Source of the DNA: Solanum dulcamara
Lineage: Eukaryota; Streptophyta; Magnoliopsida; Solanales; Solanaceae
Length of the DNA stretch: 64,000 nt
Direction: 5' to 3'
Assembly (NCBI RefSeq): GCF_947179165.1
Contig: NC_077248.1
Coordinates: 10,289,256 to 10,353,255 of the forward strand
Shown here one piece after another: positions 57,261 through 64,000 of the stretch (its first letter is position 1; each line of letters begins with the position of its first letter). Position numbers and translations under genes: made by a program. Below the pieces are notes generated by a model, which saw nothing but the letters and a program-made list of their open reading frames with translations, had not been told where the DNA came from and did no database searches.

Positions 57261-57811
57261 TGGCATAATCAACTGACATCACCAGTAGACACATATGTCA
57301 TATGTGACAATTCGCATGAGATACACTCAAACAAATATATAGGATGTATATGTCTACTTGTTAAACTTTATACAAGTTTAAGTGTGTACTTGTGTACACC
57401 TAAAATCAAAAAAATATAAATATCAGTTGAGTTCAATTTAAATGACACGTTAATGTATATACCTTCTATTTTTGGGGGTGTAATTATACTCTAACAATTA
57501 AAACAATAATGAAATGTCTTTCTCACAGCAGGACCTCCTTTGATCAAGGATGTTAACAGTATGTGTTTGGCACTTACAGAACTTATGCTGGACAAGGCAA
57601 AGTTCTCTAAATTTATGTTGTGTGAATTAGATACTATACAATTTATACTGAATAACTTAATATTTACAGAATTTATATCGGACAAGATAAGAATTTTTGA
57701 AACTTATGTCCTACAAAGTTAAATCATAGATCACAATCATTAAATAAGTTGCAAGAACAAAAATTAAAGACAATCATATTTGAGGACAAAAATTTAAGAG
57801 CACCACGAAAT
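57261..57811. other. Intergenic DNA with a degenerate short tandem repeat
   Basis: 57575-57722 repeats '(a)acttatg(c/t)(t/c)ggacaa' / 'tttatatcggacaagat' variants about every 35 bp. No supported gene; open frames on both strands across this tract are by-products. Confidence 0.4.
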
Positions 57812-60207
57812 TATCACGATCCAATACATCGGATCGTGCGAGCACCTATTCTAACACCTAAATAGGAGAACCCTTACCACCCAAGTTAAATCTGAAAATG
57901 TGAAAGTAAAATGAATCATGATATATTACTTTTTATAACAATAAGAAAAGATCTTAAATCTAGCCTTTCGTATAAATCTTTTGAGAAATACAATAAAAAT
58001 TCTTAACTTATGAAAAATACAAAGAAATCTCTCCCAAGGAACTGACTAAACAGGTACAAAAGCTTCTACAAATAAAAAGACATAAAGGAAAATAGATTCA
58101 GCTTCCACCGTAGGCAGAGAGGAATGAAAGACATCGGAGATGATCATCGTCTTCACCTCAAAAATATCATTGATCCTACAATCAGACTATGCCATTGGTA
58201 TAGCGAGAGTAGTATCAATACAAACAACACGTACTGATAAGCATCATTGGCAATCCAAATCCACCACATAATATCATGCAATTAATCAGAAAAAACATGA
58301 AACCTTAAGAATACACTCAGGACCCCGTCCATTCAATCATCACTCTCAAGTCACCCCATCCCTTTTTGCTGCCAACTCTACCATCTAGGTCATCACCCTC
58401 TCAATTCAAATTCTCCCTTATCCAATATGTCCCAGACCATCCAGACTGAGAAATTAGGCCAACTAGTGAACAATCAAATTCCCAATCAACATCTTGACTT
58501 AACAACATTTTAGTTATACTATACATGAACAAATAACTACGACTTAATAAATAATTTATGCACAATTAGATCATAACTATTACATAGCCCGGACTCCCAG
58601 TCCTAAATCCTGAATTGATATGCACAATAACCACAACACAACAAGCCATATCCTATTCTCACACATCCCACGTAATTCGGACCACCTAGGATCCACAACG
58701 TCATTCATAAATGTCTGACATGCAAACCTGGTATACACAAAGGCCATCTCAGCAATTAAAACACAATTCTCAATTATTAATGGGCCAACAATGCAAAGAA
58801 GTACAACCGGTTCTCTCCTAGAACCACACACAAACTGTTAGTGTATCAATGTGATTTTCAATCCGATAATAATATGTACCAGTGTGGTACCTGATCTAAT
58901 AATGATATGTACCAGCGTGGTATCAAATCCAACAATCAACATACATCACAATCACAATCACAATGAATAACACACACACACACACACTTGCACACCCAAG
59001 TAACACACTCATTCAATGCAATTGACCACAATTAGCATTTCAACTCACATTTTTTTCTTCTCCCTAATCATATAACATGCATATAATACTAATGAAGTAA
59101 TTAACAAGCACATATAACGTAAACGGGAAAAACACAACCATCACCCACCTGAGAGAATTCATTTCCAAATAATTCCTGATTGAAATTCGATTACCCATCA
59201 TTACCTTTCCCAGGATAACACCCAACCAACACTATAATGTCAACAATAACTAATCAAATCCACCATCAACTTAGACCATAACCAACCACATATTTAGCCC
59301 TCCTAACTCCATTCTCGAAGGCCTATGTATGAAATCTCCTGATAATCTGCGAGATATTATATCAGTAAAAACAGGTTTAAATACTCATTTTCTTAACTGT
59401 AGCCTATCTGGACGCCAAGAAACTACTGAAGAAATCTGATTTGTGAGTTTCTGGCTCTATAGAGGCGGATCTTAGCGGATGTGCACTTGAAATTCGTGGA
59501 TTTTGACCATCTTGTGCTAGAATCCCTCCTCCCCCTTTTTAAAGCTTAGAGTAGCTTTTCGAGGATTTTAGGAGTAACCCTTATCTATTTACCAATGAAG
59601 GGGAAAAGGAAAAACAAAAGAATTCGCATTTCTCAGATTATGTCTTGATGACCCCATTATAGCACCCCCTATCCCACTAAATTGGCGCTGCGGTAATACG
59701 CCCGCTATGGCGGGATGATGTCAACTAAATTCAAGATCAATTTTAAAATTTTTCGTCATGTCAGCCCATTTTATTTTGGCAACGTAAGTCAACTTTTTTG
59801 AGACTCCGAACAAGATGCCTTTTATAATGACGGTTTAAATCATTACAAAAATAAAAATAATTTGTGTAAAAATATGTAGTTTTAGATAATAAGATAAAAA
59901 TTTAAAATATTTTTTATCGCAACTCTCTTTCAATATACCAATCTCAAATTATAAATACAACAGAAAAAAAAATCATTTATATAAATATAAGATTTCTTTC
60001 ATACAGTAAATGGCAAGAAATTGAATAACGTTTTTTAAAATAAATAATTGAATAACAATTTGAGATGTTGTGGATAATAAGCAGGAGATAATGGTTACAT
60101 GAATGGTAAATAATAAATGACCACTTTCTTCACTTTGTCCTCGCTAATCGTGCACTTTAATATTTTAATATTGAAATGTTTCTTATAACTCCTACACAAG
60201 TATAATA

Positions 60208-60288
<81 letters not shown>

Positions 60289-60335
60289 ATAAGAGTTAAC
60301 GTTATTTCTGTTAATTGTTAATTTAATATCGTAAG
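57812..60335 (-). mobile_element. Probable Ty3-gypsy LTR-derived sequence
   Basis: It starts 'atcacgatccaatac' at 57812, similar to the 'tgtcacgatccc' at 60336 and typical of the ends of gypsy LTRs of Solanaceae read on the minus strand. The following 1.9 kb is low in coding content with LTR-like composition, for example 'cgcccgctatggcgggatga' near 59699. No partner LTR or pol is present in the window. The (TA)n tract at 60211-60285 lies inside. Boundaries and identity are tentative. Confidence 0.35.
60211..60285. repeat. (TA)n microsatellite
   Basis: Uninterrupted TA dinucleotide run of about 37 units, the longest in the window. Confidence 0.97.
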
Positions 60336-60649
60336 TGTCACGATCCCACCCACCGGGCTGTGCGGACACCCACTATACATCCTAAGTAGGAAAATTCTAA
60401 ACCATTCTAGAAAAATATTGTAGAAGTTAAATCAAAGACTTGAACAATCAAACCAAAATTTCTAAAGAAAACTATATTAAATCTAGCTTATACAAGGTTA
60501 TACAAAAAATCCAAGGATACTGGTCTAAACAGGTACAAGAGTTGGTAAGAGTGGAAATAAAATAAAGACTAATGACCTATCTTCCACCAAGAGAAAGGAA
60601 AAATAAAAGCCCCTGGACGATCGCTTTCCTCTTCATCTAGAGACATAAC
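60336..60649 (-). mobile_element. Gypsy LTR end fragment cut by the second copia element
   Basis: It begins 'tgtcacgatcccacccacc' with the structure of an LTR terminus and runs directly into the TGTTAG end of the copia LTR at 60650. The remainder would be expected beyond the copia element, outside this window. Confidence 0.4.
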
Positions 60650-61480
60650 TGTTAGTAAACTGTATTGTAAATATTAAAACCAGTAACAACAAGTAAAGGT
60701 AATAAAATACAGAATCTGGAAAAGTTAATGCAGAAACAGAATCGAGCCCACTGAATGCACAGTGTGTCCTTAAGGAAATTATTCCCCTCAAAGTACCTGA
60801 GGTTTTGGAATTTTTCCTCCCAGGATAGAACGATTTACTCACCAAAGTAGAGGTACTGCAAATCTTTGATGACTTCGAACCACTTGATGGTTGTATTTCA
60901 CACGAGTTTAGGAAGTGCAGAAAGAAGAAGAAGATTGTATATTCAGAATTTCGTATGGAACATTCTGAAGATTTACAGATATATATAGACTGTTTATACC
61001 TTTTCAGAAAAGGCACCTGTTGGGAAAAGGTTTGCCTGTTGAGAAGGTTTGCAACTTTTCGGACAAGGTTGCAACCATTCAAAAATCGGTTGGAAAAAAC
61101 GGAGGGAAATTTTAAATTAATCCGGGAAGAAACGGGTCGCGGGTCGCGGGTCAGGATTTTTTCCACGTCCAAAAAGATTATCAATCAATCATATCAATTG
61201 ACCAAATCCAAATCCAAATCCAAATCCGAAGCCGAAGCCGAAGCCGAAGCCGAAGTCGAGCCGAGCCGAGCGAGCGACGACGACGACGGCGCGAGGGGAG
61301 ACCCTCTTCTTGACCCTTTAGCAACATGAAGGAGCGCTTCTATTTTTAAATAGGAGACTTTTCATTTTCACCACCTATGTGGGACCAAAGCTTATTTAAT
61401 AAAATAAGAGAGAACATATCATTTCCTCTCCACTTCTTTTTCCCTCAATTTCCCATTCAACCTATCAATTAAACCCAACA
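60650..61480 (-). repeat. 3' LTR of the second copia element
   Basis: 831 bp from TGTTAGTAAA to TTAAACCCAACA, with TGTT...AACA ends and a purine-rich tract (minus-strand TATGGGGGAT) directly beside the right end. It contains short hexamer runs at 61203-61260 (ccaaat then gccgaa units) and a GAC/GAG-rich stretch to 61295. The frames at 60633-61184 and 60955-61329 are LTR sequence and not genes. Confidence 0.8.
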
Positions 61481-61492
61481 ATCCCCCATATG
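61481..61492 (-). promoter_or_regulatory. Polypurine tract of the second copia element
   Basis: Plus-strand atcccccatatg reads as a purine-rich tract on the minus strand and abuts the inner edge of the LTR. Confidence 0.7.
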
Positions 61493-62064
61493 AATGGGGA
61501 ATGTCTACAAGATAAAGGAATGCACGGATAAGTGTGTGATATACAAGCGAAAATTAATTGCATCTGGATAAGTAGGTTTCCCTTTGAACTTTCCATAGTG
61601 AACTTATATAGGATATACTCGATCAATCGGTAGATGCGATATCTTTGAACCGTCGAACTTTGTTGTATAACTAGACAACATAAGTCACACAATCAATCAT
61701 CAACCATATATGGTTCTCACGGTTGTGTTCGTTTCAGCCATGAACACCGCCTGGTTTCGTGAATGCATAGAGAATGGGCCTTTACTGTCATTCCCCTTGA
61801 AGTGGCTTATACTTCACATTCACATAGGTGATTTCTAAACGTGTAGTCCTATAGACACACTATCTAGTTGTTTTCCGTCAGATTTAGATAATCATTAAAA
61901 AACCTTTAAAGCTTTATTAACTCATTAAAAGCCTTAAGGTTTTATCCTTTGTTTCTGAACATTGTCATCATCACGAGAATGGGTTGAGTTATTTGACAAT
62001 GTTGAACCGTCAATCATAACTTTGTTTGATCTCTTTGAACCTAGTTCTTGGGATCTCCAGTCTA
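61493..62064 (-). other. 3' untranslated internal region of the second copia element
   Basis: About 570 bp between the pol stop and the polypurine tract, without a supported frame. Confidence 0.6.
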
Positions 62065-64000
62065 CTAGGTAGAGTTACCGCCATGTTGACTTGTCCTTGG
62101 CCTTAACCCCATTCCCCTCGATGATCTTTCAACAGCCTCTCTAGATAAGCCTTTTGTTAGTGGATCCGATATATTATCTCTTGACTTTACGTAGTCAATA
62201 GTGATAACACCACTAGAGAGTAGTTGTCTAACAGTATTGTGTCGCCGTCGAATGTGACGCGATTTTCCATTATACATAACATTTCCTGCCCTCCCTATTG
62301 CCGCTTGGCTATCACAATGTATACATATGGGTGCCAAAGGTTTGGGCCAAAATGGAATATCTTCCAAAAAATTTCGAAGCCATTCAGCTTCTTCACCAGC
62401 CTTGTCTAAAGCTATAAATTCAGACTCCATTGTAGAGCGGGCGATGCATGTCTGTTTTGATGATTTCCAAGACACTGCTCCTCCACCAACGGTGAAAACA
62501 TATCCACTTGTGGATTTAACTTCAGATGATCCGGTGATCCAGTTTGCATCACTATATCCCTCAATTACTGCGGGATATTTATTATAATGCAAAGCATAGT
62601 TTTGGGTGTGTTTCAAATACCCCAAGACTCGTTTCATTGCCATCCAATGAGTTTGATTAGGATTATTCGTGAATCGACTCAACTTGCTAATAGCACATGC
62701 TATATCTGGTCGTGTACAATTCATAATATACATCAAACTTCCCAAAACTCGTGCATAGTCCAATTGTGAGTCACTTTTACCTTCATTCTTTTGAAGTGCA
62801 AAACTTACATCAATTGGAGTTTTTGCAACATTGAAATTTAAATATTTAAACTTATCAAGTATATTTTCTATATAATGTGATTGTGATAATGCTAGACCTT
62901 GTGGAGTTTTATGGATCCTAATTCCTAAGATTAAGTCAGCAACCCCTAAGTCTTTCATGTCAAATTTGCTAGCAAGCATACGCTTCGTAGCATTTATATT
63001 GGCAATATCTTTACTCATTATCAACATGTCATCAACATATAAACAAACAATGACTTCATGATTTGGAGTATTTTTAATGTAAACACATTTGTCACACTCA
63101 TTAATCTTAAATCCATTTGCCAACATTGTTTGGTCAAATTTTGCATGCCATTGTTTAGGTGCTTGTTTAAGTCCATAAAGTGACTTAACAAGTTTGCACA
63201 CTTTCCTATCTTTACCTGGAACTATGAAACCCTCAGGTTGTTCCATGTAAATTTCTTCCTCCAATTCTCCATTTAAGAAAGCCGTCTTAACATCCATTTG
63301 ATGAATTTCAAGACCATATACAGCTGCAAGTGCCACTAACACCCGAATAGATGTTATTCTTGTTACCGGCGAGTATGTGTCAAAGTAATCAAGACCTTCT
63401 TTTTGTCTATAACCTTTGACCACAAGTCTTGCCTTATATTTATCAATAGTGCCATCAGCTTTCATTTTCCTTTTAAATATCCATTTTGATCCTAAAGGTT
63501 TATTTCCAGGAGGAAGATCAACCAATTCCCATGTATGGTTATTCAAAATTGATTGAATCTCACTATTGATTGCCTCTTTCCAAAATGCTGAATCAGAAGA
63601 AGACATTGCAGCTTTAAATGTTTGAGGCTCATTTTCAAGCAAGAATGTCACAAAATCTGGTCCAAAGGAAGTAGATATCTTTTGACGTTTGCTACGCCTT
63701 GGATCCTCTTCGGATGGTTTACTTTCCTTTTGAACTTCTCTTGGTCGTTTAGATCTTTCACTTGAGGATTCACTTTTAGTTTTATACGGATAAATATTTT
63801 CAAAAAATTCAGCATTGTCTGATTCAATTATCGTATTAACATTAATTTCAGGATTGTCCGATTTGTGAACCAAAAATCGACAAGCTTTGCTATTTGTAGC
63901 ATAGCCAATAAAAACACAATCCACGGTCTTTGGTCCGATTTTTACCCTTTTGGGCAAAGGAACTTGGACCTTTGCTAAACACCCCCACACTTTGAAGTAT
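62065..64000 (-). CDS. Ty1-copia pol, RT and RNase H, partial (open to the window edge)
   Basis: An uninterrupted frame of about 645 codons enters from beyond the window (residues YFK precede the first internal start-like GTG) and ends at 62065. From the GTG at 63990: integrase C-terminal block '[15 protein letters not shown]' (26-40); linker; RT from '[20 protein letters not shown]' (about 152-171), '[12 protein letters not shown]' (232-243), '[13 protein letters not shown]' (270-282) and catalytic YVDD (318-321); RNase H with Asp in 'GYSDANW' (481), Glu in 'STMESEF' (522) and Asp in 'HCDSQAA' (560); and the C-terminal '[13 protein letters not shown]'. All catalytic residues are present and no stop or frameshift interrupts it. 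Reverse transcription and strand removal take place in cytoplasmic virus-like particles in this family. It could still be active if the missing 5' half is intact. Confidence 0.93.
   Translation of the reverse strand, partial: YFKVWGCLAKVQVPLPKRVKIGPKTVDCVFIGYATNSKACRFLVHKSDNPEINVNTIIESDNAEFFENIYPYKTKSESSSERSKRPREVQKESKPSEEDPRRSKRQKISTSFGPDFVTFLLENEPQTFKAAMSSSDSAFWKEAINSEIQSILNNHTWELVDLPPGNKPLGSKWIFKRKMKADGTIDKYKARLVVKGYRQKEGLDYFDTYSPVTRITSIRVLVALAAVYGLEIHQMDVKTAFLNGELEEEIYMEQPEGFIVPGKDRKVCKLVKSLYGLKQAPKQWHAKFDQTMLANGFKINECDKCVYIKNTPNHEVIVCLYVDDMLIMSKDIANINATKRMLASKFDMKDLGVADLILGIRIHKTPQGLALSQSHYIENILDKFKYLNFNVAKTPIDVSFALQKNEGKSDSQLDYARVLGSLMYIMNCTRPDIACAISKLSRFTNNPNQTHWMAMKRVLGYLKHTQNYALHYNKYPAVIEGYSDANWITGSSEVKSTSGYVFTVGGGAVSWKSSKQTCIARSTMESEFIALDKAGEEAEWLRNFLEDIPFWPKPLAPICIHCDSQAAIGRAGNVMYNGKSRHIRRRHNTVRQLLSSGVITIDYVKSRDNISDPLTKGLSREAVERSSRGMGLRPRTSQHGGNST

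Larger units (their letters stand above)
60650..64000 (-). mobile_element. Second Ty1-copia element, 3' half (continues past the window)
   Basis: The minus-strand element has a 3' LTR (60650-61480), a polypurine tract, a 3' leader and an open pol frame reaching the window edge. Its 5' LTR and gag lie outside. Unlike the other retrotransposons here, the coding region is uninterrupted, so this copy is comparatively young. Confidence 0.9.

Noticed and set aside
58580..58831. 83-aa minus-strand frame with Cys and hydrophobic residues
   Set aside because: Lies in LTR-like sequence and has no recognised domain.
60157..60369. Tyr-Ile repeat frame, minus strand
   Set aside because: Translation of the (TA)n microsatellite.
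60633..61329. Long frames on both strands (183 and 124 aa)
   Set aside because: Both lie within the copia LTR; the acidic/Ser-rich part is encoded by hexamer repeats.
1..64000. Intact tRNA, rRNA or snoRNA genes
   Set aside because: Only degenerate tRNA-like promoter parts within SINEs were seen; no complete cloverleaf was recognised by eye. A tRNAscan run would settle it.

Overview
This window is plant nuclear DNA, most likely from a Solanaceae species (tomato, potato, pepper or tobacco type). The evidence is AT-rich DNA with plant introns, several Au-type SINE fragments, an RTE-type LINE ending in the (TTG)n tail common in this family, and nested LTR retrotransposons. I cannot fix the genus from sequence alone.

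Only three host genes look intact. Complement(13293..14195) is a two-exon DIVARICATA-type MYB transcription factor of 272 aa. Forward 50089..55178 is a seven-exon ALG11 alpha-1,2-mannosyltransferase of 467 aa, which works at the ER in building the lipid-linked N-glycan precursor. Complement(40926..41591) is an intronless 221-aa protein of the Werner-type 3'-5' exonuclease-like family that has lost acidic catalytic residues. A decayed paralogue of the last lies at 47130..47759. These genes are not functionally linked. They are islands in repeats.

Layout. 1-4175: repeat-derived DNA with an Au SINE fragment. 4176-11781: a degenerate minus-strand Ty1-copia element, with a plus-strand RTE LINE inside its pol region and an Au SINE inside its 5' LTR. 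13.3-14.2 kb: the MYB gene. 15.5-19.6 kb: a SINE-like remnant, a 43-bp tandem repeat and a fold-back element with long inverted ends. 19966-26459: a Ty3-gypsy-like solo LTR with a perfect GAAAG target duplication, split by a 4.4-kb CACTA transposon with a TCA target duplication. The CACTA element carries two exons, with the intron between them, of a CER1-like (ECERIFERUM) wax-biosynthesis gene. 29.9-40.1 kb: a decayed Tat-lineage Ty3-gypsy element (gag, protease, RT, two RNase H domains, integrase) whose left LTR is inverted relative to its right end, with a 92-bp higher-order tandem array behind pol. 40.4-42.5 kb: the exonuclease-like gene between two long inverted repeats. 44599-45722: a non-autonomous hAT element with a perfect 8-bp duplication. 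47995-49106: a second fold-back element. 50.1-55.2 kb: ALG11, with a miniature copia element in its last intron. 56220-57250: a non-autonomous Mutator-like element with a perfect 10-bp duplication. 57.8-60.6 kb: probable gypsy LTR pieces. 60650-64000: the 3' half of a second minus-strand Ty1-copia element whose pol frame is open to the window edge.

The most notable signals are the CER1-like gene fragment inside the CACTA element, the inverted-repeat-flanked pseudo-exonuclease, the inverted LTR of the Tat element, and an unrecognised long hairpin at 27100-27222 that could be a small-RNA precursor. All family calls were made by eye from motifs; no database search was run.
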